A program made the position numbers and the translations under genes. A stretch of 64,000 nt of DNA from Luteimonas marina (GTDB lineage: Bacteria; Pseudomonadota; Gammaproteobacteria; Xanthomonadales; Xanthomonadaceae): assembly GCF_007859325.1 (NCBI RefSeq), contig NZ_VOHK01000002.1, positions 496,001 through 560,000 on the forward strand, in the 5' to 3' direction. Shown one piece after another: positions 1 to 10,084 of the stretch. The notes under the pieces are model-generated. The model saw only the letters and a program-made list of their open reading frames with translations, was not told the origin of the DNA and did no database searches. The stretch's first letter is position 1. Every line of letters begins with the position of its first letter.

Positions 1-20
1 CGCGGTCCGCAAGATGATGC

Positions 21-104
21 CGTCATCCCCGCGAAGGCGGGGATCCAGTGTCTTCCGGAGCGGACGCAAAGACACTGGGTTCCCGCCTTCGCGGGAATGA
101 CGGG
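21..104. repeat. Palindromic intergenic repeat, CATCCCCGCGAAGG family
   Basis: Two long inverted arms (21-54 and 69-104) each carry a GCGAAGGCGG-type hairpin, followed by CCAGTGTCTT on one side and its complement on the other. The same unit recurs at 27591-27665, 30319-30406, 39789-39875, 48530-48625 and 54584-54747, and as a single arm near 21195. Such elements are probably non-autonomous mobile or REP-type sequences that also act as transcript-end hairpins. The function here is inferred. Confidence 0.85.
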
Positions 105-157
105 TTGAGCGCCGGAATTCCACCAGTATAGGAATACAAAAGCAGGGTATTTCGCCA

Positions 158-183
158 ATTAATACTGATTTTGCAGTTAATAT
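158..183. promoter_or_regulatory. AT-rich control region upstream of the Lrp-family gene
   Basis: An AT-rich block in otherwise GC-rich DNA lies about 30 nt before the Lrp start. It contains an imperfect inverted pair, ATTAATACTG (158-167) and CAGTTAATAT (174-183). Lrp/AsnC proteins commonly bind AT-rich, loosely palindromic DNA and often autoregulate, so this is a reasonable operator candidate. No clear -35/-10 pair could be fixed by eye. Confidence 0.35.
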
Positions 184-212
184 TTCCGTGAAACCCTGCT
201 GCGGCAGTACCC

Positions 213-686
213 ATGAAGACCAAGGAACTCGACCGCATCGACCGCCGCATCCTGCGCATCCTGCAGCAGGAGGGGCGGATCCCGTTCACCGAGCTGGGCG
301 AGCGCGTCGGCCTGTCGACCACGCCCTGCACCGAGCGCGTGCGCCGGCTCGAGCGCGACGGCGTGATCACCGGCTACCACGCGCGGGTGGCACCGTCGGC
401 GGTCAAGGCCGGCCTGCTGGTCTTCGTCGAGATCAGTCTGGCCTACAAGTCCGGCGACATCTTCGAGGAGTTCCGCCGCGCCGCGCTCAAGCTGCCCAAC
501 GTGCTGGAGTGCCACCTGGTCTCGGGCGACTTCGACTACCTGATCAAGGCGCGGATCTCGGAGATGGCCTCCTACCGCAGGCTGCTCGGCAGCACCCTGC
601 TGACCCTGCCGCACGTGCGCGAGTCCAAGAGCTACATCGTGATGGAAGAGGTGAAGGAGACGCTGGAGCTGCCGGTGGGGGATTGA
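213..686 (+). CDS. lrp: Lrp/AsnC family transcriptional regulator
   Basis: This 157-residue protein has the two-part Lrp/AsnC layout. The N-terminal winged helix-turn-helix starts with the typical LDRIDRRILRILQ stretch and contains the recognition region VGLSTTPCTERVRRLE. The C-terminal RAM/AsnC ligand-binding half contains LVFVEISL and the ECHLVSGDFDYLIK segment that shapes the effector pocket. Family members are octameric feast/famine regulators responding to amino acids. The length and sequence are closer to Lrp than to the shorter AsnC subgroup. No strong Shine-Dalgarno precedes the ATG. The target genes are not evident, because the left neighbour lies outside the window. The family call is secure; the effector is unknown. 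Confidence 0.9.
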   Translation: MKTKELDRIDRRILRILQQEGRIPFTELGERVGLSTTPCTERVRRLERDGVITGYHARVAPSAVKAGLLVFVEISLAYKSGDIFEEFRRAALKLPNVLECHLVSGDFDYLIKARISEMASYRRLLGSTLLTLPHVRESKSYIVMEEVKETLELPVGD

Positions 687-699
687 GGGCCTCGAAGCC

Positions 700-723
700 C
701 CCTCCCCCGCTTGCGGGGGAGGG
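700..723. repeat. Perfect C/G-rich hairpin after the Lrp gene
   Basis: An 11-bp stem with a 2-nt loop (CCCTCCCCCGC, TT, GCGGGGGAGGG) begins 13 nt after the Lrp stop codon. It lacks a T-tract. The same core, with CTTCCCCCGC arms, recurs twice between the RND genes (16447-16470 and 16561-16582), so it belongs to a repeat family. It may still stabilise the 3' end of the transcript. Confidence 0.7.
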
Positions 724-843
724 CTGGGGTGGGGGCCACCGAAGCCGCGGAAAGAAATTCCCCGCGCCCCCTTGAAACCCCCCGCCCCCCGCCACATGTC
801 CCCGTCACCTCCCGGCCCGTCCGGGATTTTCGCGCCCGCGATG

Positions 844-870
844 CTGGCAGTCGTCATGTGCGAGTGCTAA
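844..870 (+). promoter_or_regulatory. CIRCE-like HrcA operator upstream of groES
   Basis: The right half GAGTGCTAA (862-870) matches the canonical CIRCE half-site exactly. Nine bases separate it from CTGGCAGTC (844-852), which matches six of nine positions of the left half TTAGCACTC. CIRCE is the binding site of the HrcA heat-shock repressor in front of groE and dnaK operons. Its position, about 50 nt before the groES start, fits. The degenerate left arm lowers certainty. Confidence 0.65.
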
Positions 871-918
871 CATCGCCGCCCCTTTACCAGTCCAATCAAT
901 CACTTGCGAGGGTTGAAC

Positions 919-1209
919 ATGAGCAACATCAAGCCGCTGTACGACCGCGTGGTCATCAAGCGCATGGAAGAAGAGAAGGTCTCCGCCGGCGGCATCGTGA
1001 TCCCGGATTCGGCGACCGAGAAGCCGATCAAGGGTGAAGTCGTCGCCGTGGGCGAGGGCAAGGTCCTCGACAACGGCAGCGTGCGCGCGCCCAAGGTCAA
1101 GGCCGGCGACAAGGTGCTGTTCGGCAAGTACAGCGGCACCGAGGTCAAGCTCGACGGCACCGAATACCTGGTGGTGAAGGAAGACGACATCTTCGCTGTG
1201 CTCGGCTGA
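919..1209 (+). CDS. groES: Co-chaperonin GroES
   Basis: This 96-residue protein is full length for the 10-kDa chaperonin. It caps the GroEL ring during ATP-driven protein folding in the cytoplasm. Characteristic segments are [12 protein letters not shown] at the N-terminus, the mobile loop around [15 protein letters not shown], the [10 protein letters not shown] strand and the C-terminal [14 protein letters not shown]. The start is set at the ATG of MSNIKPLYD, with GAGGG about 8 nt upstream; a TTG 15 nt earlier is less likely. The gene is followed by groEL, with a repeat-filled 143-nt gap between them. A CIRCE-like operator lies upstream. Confidence 0.98.
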   Translation: MSNIKPLYDRVVIKRMEEEKVSAGGIVIPDSATEKPIKGEVVAVGEGKVLDNGSVRAPKVKAGDKVLFGKYSGTEVKLDGTEYLVVKEDDIFAVLG

Positions 1210-1224
1210 GCCGACCACAGCGAC

Positions 1225-2996
<1,772 letters not shown>

Positions 2997-3028
2997 TCCG
3001 GCCCCGCCACGCGTCAATGCAATAAGGG

Positions 3029-3059
3029 AAAACCCCGCCGTGAGGCGGGGTTTTCTTTT
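3029..3059 (+). terminator. Rho-independent terminator after groEL
   Basis: A perfect 11-bp stem (AAAACCCCGCC and GGCGGGGTTTT) with a GTGA loop is followed by CTTTT. It begins 33 nt after the groEL stop codon. Because the A-tract precedes the stem, it could also serve the converging gene at 3081-4277 on the opposite strand. Confidence 0.93.
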
Positions 3060-3080
3060 GGGTACGGGCCCCCGCGGGCG

Positions 3081-4277
3081 TCAGCGTCCCAGCAGGCCGC
3101 GCAGCATGCCCTTCGCCGTCTCCTTGGCCGCCGGCTTCGCGGCTTCGCGCGCGGCGCCTGCGCCGAGCCCGGGCATCAGCATCGCGGTGGACTTGCTGCG
3201 CACGCGCACGTTCCAGGCCGGGGCCCAGTCGCGCGCGGCGTCGGCCGGCCGCGGCTGCGCCATCGAGCGTTCGTTGCCATAGGCGATCATCTGTACCATC
3301 GGCGCGCCCTCGGTGCCGGCGAACACCTCGCGCGGGATCCGGCAGCTGCGCGCGTCGGCGCCGAGCAGGGTGCGCTTGCCGGTCCACTGCGCCACCAGGT
3401 TCCCGGGCAGGTAGTTCATCAGTTCCGGGCCGGCGTAGCCGTCTTCCGAACTGCTCCACATCACCACCGTGTCGCCATGCGTGGCCATGGCGTGGATGAA
3501 GTAGGCGCGGGCGCCGTCGACGGCGTTCCATTCCAGGGTCATGCCCTCGCGGGGGTTGCCGGAACCTTCGAGTTCCAGCGCGGGCAGGAAGTCGTCGCCG
3601 TCGCCGAGCGCGAACTGCATCGAACCCGGCAGGCCGTCGCCGCTGACCTGGTGCGTGCCGACGAGCGAGGCCTTGTCGGGAATCGCGCGGCGGGCGGCGG
3701 GGTTGGGCCACAGCACGTGCTGCGGGGTGATGTCGGGGCCCTGGTCCGGTACCTTGCGCGGCGCCATCGCGCGTCCGCCCTGGACCACCTTTCCGTTGCG
3801 GACCGTCATCGAGTATTCGACCGGCTGGCCGCTGCGCGCTTGTTCGCCGCAGCCCCAGTAGTAGCGGATCCTGTAGGTACCGCCGTCGGCCAGGCCGAGG
3901 CCGTCGGTGCCGTCGTTGCCGCCGCCGACGGGGGATTCGCGCCGTTCGCGCGGCAGCAGGTCGATGCTGTTGCCCAGCTGCAGGCCCTTGGGCACCGCCT
4001 GGCTGACGGGCCGGCCAGGCGCGGTGCGGTTGTACAGCGCGATGTCGGCGTACTTGCCGGGCATGCCCGGGTGTCGCGCCATGCCGTAGCTGGGGCGCTG
4101 GCCGCCGATGGCGCCGGCCAGGCGGCCGATTGCGCCAGTGCCGGGCATGCCCGGCATGGCGTGGGTGGCAACGTCGATGTAGAGCTCGGTCTGCGACGCC
4201 TGTGCGGGCGCGGACAGGGTGGCGACGGACAGCGCAAGCGCCAGGGCCGACGCGGCGGGAAGACGGATAACAGGCAT
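3081..4277 (-). CDS. Secreted protein of unknown function, first target-like gene beside the sigma/kinase pair
   Basis: This 398-residue protein is not recognised as a known family. It starts with a cleavable Sec signal peptide: a hydrophobic run around ALALALSVATL, then an APAQAS-type cleavage site. The mature part contains a Gly/Met/Pro-rich stretch (MPGMPGTG, HPGMPGK) and a tryptophan-containing AYFIHAMATHGDTVVMWSS region; no catalytic motif was seen. The C-terminus is Ala/Lys-rich. The start at 4277 is supported by AAGGA seven nt upstream and by the 32-bp promoter-like element at 4347-4378. Two further genes downstream of the kinase (4434-6167 and 6292-7122) carry the same element, so the three probably belong to one regulon. 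The role is presumably in the envelope or outside the cell. Confidence 0.8.
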   Translation of the reverse strand: MPVIRLPAASALALALSVATLSAPAQASQTELYIDVATHAMPGMPGTGAIGRLAGAIGGQRPSYGMARHPGMPGKYADIALYNRTAPGRPVSQAVPKGLQLGNSIDLLPRERRESPVGGGNDGTDGLGLADGGTYRIRYYWGCGEQARSGQPVEYSMTVRNGKVVQGGRAMAPRKVPDQGPDITPQHVLWPNPAARRAIPDKASLVGTHQVSGDGLPGSMQFALGDGDDFLPALELEGSGNPREGMTLEWNAVDGARAYFIHAMATHGDTVVMWSSSEDGYAGPELMNYLPGNLVAQWTGKRTLLGADARSCRIPREVFAGTEGAPMVQMIAYGNERSMAQPRPADAARDWAPAWNVRVRSKSTAMLMPGLGAGAAREAAKPAAKETAKGMLRGLLGR

Positions 4278-4346
4278 GGTCGTGTCCTTGCAGGAGAAAA
4301 ACGGACCGGAGCGCGGTCCGGTCGTGCCCGGTGCATCCGGGCGTCC

Positions 4347-4378
4347 CATCCACGAGAAAGCGCGACGGCACCTGACAG
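4347..4378 (-). promoter_or_regulatory. Conserved 32-bp promoter-like element 1 (putative ECF sigma target)
   Basis: Read on the minus strand it begins CTGTCAGGTGCC and ends TTCTCGTGGATG. It lies 70 nt before the start at 4277. The end blocks CTGTCAG and CGTGGATG are identical in the three copies, and their spacing is identical, as expected for -35 and -10 elements. A CCCGGATGCACCGGG hairpin follows in the leader. Assignment to the adjacent sigma factor is inference. Confidence 0.7.
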
Positions 4379-4433
4379 GAGGAACAAGGCCTGTCGCGAC
4401 CCGTGAGCGGGCGGGCCGGGATGACGGTGCGCG

Positions 4434-6167
4434 TCAGCGCGGGGTGTGGCGCAGGGTGGCGGTGCCGACGTCCTCGAGCGATCCCATCGGTCCGAGTCCG
4501 TTGAAGAAGGACCACTTGGCGGTGGCGAACACCTCGCTGTTGTGGATCTCCCAGTCCTCGATGACCACCTTGCCGTCGACTAGGTCGTCGCGATGGTTCA
4601 CCAGGTAGGCACCCGGCGCGCCGACCAGGTCGGCCGCGGGTGGGGCGGCCACGCCGCCGCAGGACATGCCGGAGATCGTCACCGGGGGCGAGGGCAGTTC
4701 GAGCCAGACGCGGATGGAGGTGGCGCCGCCGCCGCCCTTGTCGAGATCGCCGGAGTCGATGCCGAGGTCCATGCCGAGAAAATGCCCGGTGTCGGTCCAG
4801 CTCGACACGGTGCCCGGGACGCACCCGGGCGCCTTCTGCCGGTACACCTGCTTGAGCGATTCCATCGGTCCGCTGGAGGGTTCGAAGTACGACGTGTTGG
4901 TGCTCAACGAACGATCGATGCTGAACGCGACTTCCGTGGACAGCTCGCTGCTTTCGGCGAACGACAGGTAGCTGCCGTTGAGGGATCGCGTGTCCAGCTC
5001 GAACCGCGTGTCGACCTTGAACTCCAGGTCGAAGTGCAGGCAGCCATCGACCTGCTTCTTCATCTTTTCCAGGACCGGAGAGTTTTCGATGCCAAGCAAA
5101 GCGAGCTGTCTGTCGAACCCCAGATAGGCCCGGGCGATCCGGTGGACGATGTGTTCGTCCACGCACATCTGGTATTCCTCATCCATGCACTTGGGACCGA
5201 CGGTGTTTTCAATCAGTTCGATGACTTCGTTGAAAGTGCCTGGTGGGTCCTCGTATCCGAGCAGGTCGCGCTGGCGCGCGTAGCCGAGCGCGGTCAGGAT
5301 GGCCGCGCGCCCGGCCGCGCAACTCTGGCCCGCGGCCGCCAGGCGTGGCTGGATCACTTCGCGGTCGAGCTGCTCGAAGTACGGATCGAGCAGGGCGTTG
5401 AGGTTCCCGCCCGGCTCGCCCCGCTGCGCCGCCTGGTGCTCCGCCTGCATGACCGCCCGCATCTCGCTGGTGATCCGCTCCTCCGCCGTCCCGCCGATGC
5501 GCCTGCGCGCTTCGTCCACATCGCCCATGAACCCCTTTGCCGCGCCGTAGCCGCTGAAGTGCGTGACCACGATGGCCACGCCGCTTGCCTCGAGCGCCGG
5601 TTCGGCAAACGTCAGCCTGTCCTCCGAATAGCCATAGAGAATCCGCTCTCCGGGCGGGATCGGCGTGGCTGGTTCGATGCTCAGCGTGGCCGGCACGTCG
5701 AACAGCAGCCCGGACGGCTGCAGGTCGACGGTGACGTCGGTGCCGTTGCCGAAGGGCAGGCCGTCGAGCTTCGTCACCGGCGTCATGGTGATGCGGGTGG
5801 CCTGGCGCAGCGAGTCGGCCGGGATGGCCAGGGTGAACACGGTGCCATCGGCAGCGGTGGCGCTGATGCTGCCGCCGGCAAGGCCGATGGTCCCGGTGGT
5901 GGCGCGGGTTTCGTCCAGCGTCGGGACCACGCGGATCGCGTCTTCGTAGTGGCCGAGTTCGACCGGGCCGGCGCCGCCGCTGCCGCCCCCGGGCGTGCAG
6001 CCGGCCAGCAGGCCCACCGCGAACGCCGCGACCGCGACGATCAGCGACGTGCGCAAGACCCGCCGCATGGCGGTCCCGCGAGATCGCGGTGCCGGGTCGC
6101 CGGCCAGCTCGCGGGAGACGGACGGAGGTGATTTGCGCCGCGCGGCGGCAAGGTGAGGGGTCGCCAT
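4434..6167 (-). CDS. Putative lipoprotein of unknown function, second target-like gene
   Basis: This 577-residue protein has a hydrophobic segment ending in LLAGC, a good lipobox, about 57 residues from the called start. An alternative ATG at 6068 would give a standard 24-residue lipoprotein signal (MRRVLRTSLIVAV...). The upstream ATG is preferred because GAGG lies 7 nt before it and it keeps the same spacing to the promoter-like element as in the two neighbours. Residues after the lipobox resemble beta-rich ZU5-like or carbohydrate-binding modules (ISATAADGTVFTLAIP, ATRITMTPV), followed by a helical, charged middle part and a beta-rich C-terminus. No enzyme motif is visible. It is probably anchored in the envelope. 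Confidence 0.75.
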   Translation of the reverse strand: MATPHLAAARRKSPPSVSRELAGDPAPRSRGTAMRRVLRTSLIVAVAAFAVGLLAGCTPGGGSGGAGPVELGHYEDAIRVVPTLDETRATTGTIGLAGGSISATAADGTVFTLAIPADSLRQATRITMTPVTKLDGLPFGNGTDVTVDLQPSGLLFDVPATLSIEPATPIPPGERILYGYSEDRLTFAEPALEASGVAIVVTHFSGYGAAKGFMGDVDEARRRIGGTAEERITSEMRAVMQAEHQAAQRGEPGGNLNALLDPYFEQLDREVIQPRLAAAGQSCAAGRAAILTALGYARQRDLLGYEDPPGTFNEVIELIENTVGPKCMDEEYQMCVDEHIVHRIARAYLGFDRQLALLGIENSPVLEKMKKQVDGCLHFDLEFKVDTRFELDTRSLNGSYLSFAESSELSTEVAFSIDRSLSTNTSYFEPSSGPMESLKQVYRQKAPGCVPGTVSSWTDTGHFLGMDLGIDSGDLDKGGGGATSIRVWLELPSPPVTISGMSCGGVAAPPAADLVGAPGAYLVNHRDDLVDGKVVIEDWEIHNSEVFATAKWSFFNGLGPMGSLEDVGTATLRHTPR

Positions 6168-6233
6168 GATTGTGCCTCGTGGGAAGACGGGCCGAAGCGG
6201 CGGCCTGGCCGGGCCCGGTGCGCCCGGGTCTGC

Positions 6234-6265
6234 CATCCACGAGAACCGGCGGCGGCAACTGACAG
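6234..6265 (-). promoter_or_regulatory. Conserved 32-bp promoter-like element 2 (putative ECF sigma target)
   Basis: On the minus strand it runs from CTGTCAGTTGCC to TTCTCGTGGATG, the same length and end blocks as the elements at 4347-4378 and 7182-7213. It lies 67 nt upstream of the start at 6167. The leader contains CCCGGGCGCACCGGG, a hairpin matching that downstream of element 1. Confidence 0.7.
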
Positions 6266-6291
6266 CCGCCGGGGACCTTGCGCGCGTGTCG

Positions 6292-7122
6292 TCAGTCGCC
6301 GACGGCGGCGAGGCGCAGGTAGCGGTCGTAGCCGGCCTGCAGCGCGTCCAGCCGTGCCCGCACCGCACCCCGTTCGGTGGGCGAGAGCGAGGCGAAGGGA
6401 TCGCGCGCCAGCACCTCCTCGGCGTACTTGCGCTTGTGCGGCTCCAGCCGGGACAGCCGCGCCTGGCCGGCGGCGCCTGCGTAGCGGTCGTGCATCATCT
6501 GTTCGTGGAGCACCTTGTGCATGGCCTGCCGCAGATCGGTGTACTCGGGCAGCGGCAGGCCGGCCACTGCCGCCACCTGCAGGCCCTGCTCGTCGTACCT
6601 GGACAGCGACACGAAGTGGGTGCCGTTGGCGCGCATCAGCGCGATCTCTTCCTCGATTCCGCGGGCGTAGGCGTCGAGCAGGTCCGGCGTGATGTCGGGC
6701 CGTGGCGCCTTCGCCGACCTGTCCTTGGAGCCCTTCGCGCGATTGCGTTCGGGGCGGTTTGCGGCGCCTGCTGCGGTGGCCGCCTCCAGCGTCGCGATGG
6801 CGTCGGCGCAGCGGACCCGGATGTCCGCCGCGCGCCGCCGCGCCTCGGCGGTTTCCGCGGCGAATCGCGACTGCAGGCCGGCCGCCTCCACCGCCTGGAG
6901 CCAGCCGTCCAGCGCCATGGCCAGCACCGGCGCCTCGCTGCAGCTGGTGTCGGCCGCCGATTCGGTGAACTGGCGGTAGCTGGCCTCGAGCGGGTCGGCC
7001 AGCAGCGCTTGCGCCTGCGCCGTTCCGGCGGGCGTGCGATCGCCGCAGGCGGCGAGCAGGACCAGCAGGAAGATGGAGCCGGCCGCGCGCGCGGCCGCCG
7101 GGAAGGAAGGGGAGGAAGGCAT
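6292..7122 (-). CDS. Putative lipoprotein of unknown function, third target-like gene
   Basis: This 276-residue protein has a short lipoprotein signal (hydrophobic SIFLLVLL followed by the lipobox LAAC at about residue 26). The rest is mostly helical and charged, with alanine/arginine-rich stretches, a basic linker (ERNRAKGSKDRSAK) and a His/Met-rich segment HKVLHEQMMHDRY. No known domain was recognised. The 32-bp promoter-like element lies 60 nt upstream, after the kinase stop codon, so the gene can be transcribed independently of the kinase. It is a predicted envelope protein in the putative sigma/kinase regulon. Confidence 0.75.
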   Translation of the reverse strand: MPSSPSFPAAARAAGSIFLLVLLAACGDRTPAGTAQAQALLADPLEASYRQFTESAADTSCSEAPVLAMALDGWLQAVEAAGLQSRFAAETAEARRRAADIRVRCADAIATLEAATAAGAANRPERNRAKGSKDRSAKAPRPDITPDLLDAYARGIEEEIALMRANGTHFVSLSRYDEQGLQVAAVAGLPLPEYTDLRQAMHKVLHEQMMHDRYAGAAGQARLSRLEPHKRKYAEEVLARDPFASLSPTERGAVRARLDALQAGYDRYLRLAAVGD

Positions 7123-7423
7123 CGGATCGGACCTCGGCGGACTGCAACGGGAGCCGGGCCGTCCGCAGGCGCCGGGCGGATCATCCACGCGATCCGGCGA
7201 CGGGAACTGACAGCCACCGCGCGCGTGGGGCAGGGCGGTCCGGTTCGGCGCATCCGGCTTTCCATGCCATGGCCGCACGCCGCGTTGTTGTTGCCGGATC
7301 AGGGCCGGCCCTGCGGAAGGGCGAGCCAGGTGCTTTCGCCCGAAGTCGCCGGGCAGTGCAACAGCGGCGGGGTCGCCGGACCGGCCGACCGGGGGCAAAG
7401 CCCCTCTCGGCTGCCCGTCCCGC
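7123..7423. other. Gap between the kinase gene and the third target-like gene
   Basis: This 301-nt stretch contains promoter-like element 3 (7182-7213). Near the kinase end it has a weak GGGGGCAAAGCCCC hairpin that might end the kinase transcript. No open reading frame here has coding support. Confidence 0.5.
7182..7213 (-). promoter_or_regulatory. Conserved 32-bp promoter-like element 3 (putative ECF sigma target)
   Basis: On the minus strand it runs from CTGTCAGTTCCC to ATCGCGTGGATG. It has the CTGTCAG and CGTGGATG blocks at the same distance as in the other two elements and lies 60 nt before the start at 7122. The leader keeps a CCCGG block but its hairpin is weaker. Confidence 0.7.
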
Positions 7424-10084
7424 CTACGGCAGGGCCATGCACTGCGTTTCGCCAAGGCTGGCGAGGCAGTGCGACAGCGGCGCCGTGCCCGCGAAGTCCC
7501 CCAGCTCGCCAACCAGCGCGGCTGCGCCCGCCGCGTCGCCCATGCGGTGGGCTAGCAGCAGTGACAGCATCCACGGCCGCATCCACTCGCGCTGGCTGTC
7601 CGCAGGAGGGAGCCTGCCGCGCAGGGTGTCCAGGAGCGCGCTCGCCGCGGCGTGCTCGCCGGCGGCCGCCAGCGATTCGGCGCGCGCCTGCAGGTAGGCG
7701 GCCGGCGCGTCGGTCTCGTCCGCCGGAGCGCAGGCGGCCAGGGTGCGCCCGGCGGCCGCGGCGTCTCTGCCGCGCAGTTCCACCGAGGCCTTCAGTCCGC
7801 AGACCTTGACCGCGTCGGGGTGGTCGCGCCTGTCGTTGGTCGCCAGCAATTCGTCGCTGCGCGCAAGCGCGGCGATCGCCTGCGCGTGGCGCGCATGGAC
7901 TGCGGCGGCGTACGCCAGGCCGGTCGAGCAGCGTTCGCGCGACACCTGGTTGTCGCCGGATTCGCGCAACAGCTCGTTGCTCCGCTGCAGGACCTCCAGC
8001 GCATCGGCGTGGCGACCCTGCTGCAGCAGCACCAGCCCGAGGTTGCAGCGGGTCATGCCCTGGAACATGACGGGGCTCTGCAGCGTGCGGTCCGCCACCT
8101 CCACCGCCTCGCGCGCCAGGGTCTCGGCGCGATCGAGCATCCCGAGGTCGCGGAAGGTGTGGGTGACGTCGCTCAGGGTGTGGGCCAGGCCGCCGCCGTC
8201 GGCGTGGTAGATCAGCCGTGCGATCCGCAGCCGCTCCTCCTGGATGGGCAGGCGCAGGCGCGGGTCGTGCTCCGGTCCCGAGAGCGCGATCGACAGGCCG
8301 TTGAGCGCATTGATGTGGCGAACGGTGTCCTTGAGGTCGCTCGCTTCGATCTCGGCGATCAACGACCGGAACACGTGCTCGGCTTCCTGCCGGTCGGAGT
8401 ACAGCAGTGCCTCGCCCAGCGTGATCCGCGCGCGTGCACGCTCGTTCGGGGTGGCGTCCCAGAGCTCGTTGAGTTCGACCGCCTCGCGGGCGTGGGCCAG
8501 CATCTCATCGAGCTTGCCGCGGCGCTTGGCGTGGCGCGAGAGCTCCCAGTGGGCGCGCGACAGCTCGCCGGCGGCCTGCTCGCGGTGCGGCGCCAGCAGC
8601 GCCAGCGCGTCTTCCAGGTCGGCCAGGGAGCGGTCGTGGTCGCCGAGGTTGTAGCGCACGGTGCCGGTCAACAGCAGGATGTCGGCGGCGGTCAGCGGTT
8701 CGGGTTTCCTGGCCTGCATGTAGTTTCCGCGCGCGCCCTCGGCGGCGGCGTCGATCACGTCGACGACGCGGGCGCTTCCGCCATCGTCGGCGCGGACGGT
8801 GATGAACATGCTGCCGAGGAAGTCGCGGACCTCCTCCGCGCGGTGCGCCCGCATCCGCGCCTTGTCCGTCTCCTGCCGGGCCAGCTCGGCCTGTTGTCCG
8901 GCCAGTTCGGCCTGCTGCCGCGCCAGGCCCGCCTGCCACAGGGTGGCGCCGATGCCGGCAGCCAAGGTCACCGCCAGCAGCGCCGCCGCGGCGACGCCGG
9001 CCTTGTTGCGCGCCATGAACTTGCGCATCCGGTAGCCCGGCGTCGGCTTCTCCGCCAGCACCGGCCGGCCGTCGAGCCAGCGGCGCAGGTCGTCGGCCAG
9101 CGCTTCGGCGGTGGGGTAGCGGCGTTCGGGCTCCTCGGACAGGGCCTTGAGCAGCACCCGGTCGAGGTCGTTCTTCAGGGGGACGTAGTGGCGGTGGTAG
9201 GCGTCGTCGGCGTTGCGCACCAGCAGCGAGGGGCGGGTGGTGTCGGTGCCTTCGGTCGCCGTCTGCGGCGTGCGCCCGGTCAGCAGCCGATGCAGCAGCG
9301 CGCCCAGGCCGTAGACGTCGATGGCGGTGCTCGGCGGCGCTCCGCGCAGCTGCTCGGGGGCGGCGTAGCCCGGGGTCAGCGCGCGCCACATCGTCTTCGT
9401 GGGTTCGCCGGGGTCGTCGACGTACTGGCCGATGCCGAAGTCGAGCAGGTGCACGTGCCCATTGCCGTCGACCAGCACGTTCGAGGGCTTGAGGTCGCGG
9501 TGGATCACCAGGTTGCGGTGCGCATAGGCCGCCGCATCGCAGACCTGCAGGGACAGCCGGACGATCGCGCGCGCGTCCGGCGAGTTCGTCTCGCACCAGC
9601 GGTCGATGCGCTCGCCGTCGACCAGCGGCATCGCCAGCCAGCAGGTACCGTCGTCGGCCACGCCCGAGTCGATCAGCGCGGTGACGTTGGGGTGGTTCAG
9701 GCGCGCCAGGATCGCGGCCTCGCGCCGGAACCGCTCGTGCCCGGCGGCGCCGAGCGCGCCCAGGGTCAGGATCTTGACCGCCGCCTGCTGGCGCGCCATG
9801 CCCTGTTCGCGCCAGGCGCGGTAGACCACCGCCATGCCGCCGCGGCCCAGCTCGGCCTCCAGGGTCCAGTCGCCGAGGCGGCAGCCGGCGAGATTGCCGC
9901 CGGCCGGGTCAAGCGAGGCGCGCGGCCGCTGGTGTGCCGCGATCAGCTGGTCGAGCCGGCGTCGCACCGGTTCGGGCAGCGTTCGTGCCGCCAGCCACGG
10001 CTCGCGTTCGTCGCAAGGCAGGTCCAGCCACTGGTCGAAGGCGGCGTCGGCCGCCTGCCAGTGCGCGAGTTCCTCAGGATCCAT
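7424..10084 (-). CDS. Transmembrane serine/threonine protein kinase with C-terminal TPR-like region
   Basis: This 886-residue protein carries a Hanks-type kinase domain at about residues 73-340. It shows the glycine loop [11 protein letters not shown], a VAIK-type lysine (AAVKIL, K104), the catalytic loop HRDLKPSN (D197), DFG at 215-217 and an APE-type motif AAPEQL, so it should be active. One transmembrane helix (about 362-383) is followed by a Gln/Ala coiled-coil repeat ([14 protein letters not shown]) and a roughly 480-residue helical, probably periplasmic region resembling TPR solenoids. The first codons overlap the end of the upstream sigma-factor gene by 11 nt, so the two are translationally coupled. 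Known precedents for kinase-activated ECF sigma factors are EcfK/PknS of Xanthomonas citri and EcfP/PknT of Vibrio parahaemolyticus. Confidence 0.93.
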   Translation of the reverse strand: MDPEELAHWQAADAAFDQWLDLPCDEREPWLAARTLPEPVRRRLDQLIAAHQRPRASLDPAGGNLAGCRLGDWTLEAELGRGGMAVVYRAWREQGMARQQAAVKILTLGALGAAGHERFRREAAILARLNHPNVTALIDSGVADDGTCWLAMPLVDGERIDRWCETNSPDARAIVRLSLQVCDAAAYAHRNLVIHRDLKPSNVLVDGNGHVHLLDFGIGQYVDDPGEPTKTMWRALTPGYAAPEQLRGAPPSTAIDVYGLGALLHRLLTGRTPQTATEGTDTTRPSLLVRNADDAYHRHYVPLKNDLDRVLLKALSEEPERRYPTAEALADDLRRWLDGRPVLAEKPTPGYRMRKFMARNKAGVAAAALLAVTLAAGIGATLWQAGLARQQAELAGQQAELARQETDKARMRAHRAEEVRDFLGSMFITVRADDGGSARVVDVIDAAAEGARGNYMQARKPEPLTAADILLLTGTVRYNLGDHDRSLADLEDALALLAPHREQAAGELSRAHWELSRHAKRRGKLDEMLAHAREAVELNELWDATPNERARARITLGEALLYSDRQEAEHVFRSLIAEIEASDLKDTVRHINALNGLSIALSGPEHDPRLRLPIQEERLRIARLIYHADGGGLAHTLSDVTHTFRDLGMLDRAETLAREAVEVADRTLQSPVMFQGMTRCNLGLVLLQQGRHADALEVLQRSNELLRESGDNQVSRERCSTGLAYAAAVHARHAQAIAALARSDELLATNDRRDHPDAVKVCGLKASVELRGRDAAAAGRTLAACAPADETDAPAAYLQARAESLAAAGEHAAASALLDTLRGRLPPADSQREWMRPWMLSLLLAHRMGDAAGAAALVGELGDFAGTAPLSHCLASLGETQCMALP

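Noticed and set aside
7241..7280. A GCGCATCCGG stretch resembling part of the leader after element 1.
   Set aside because: Only about ten bases match and the two promoter blocks are absent, so it was not counted as a fourth element.
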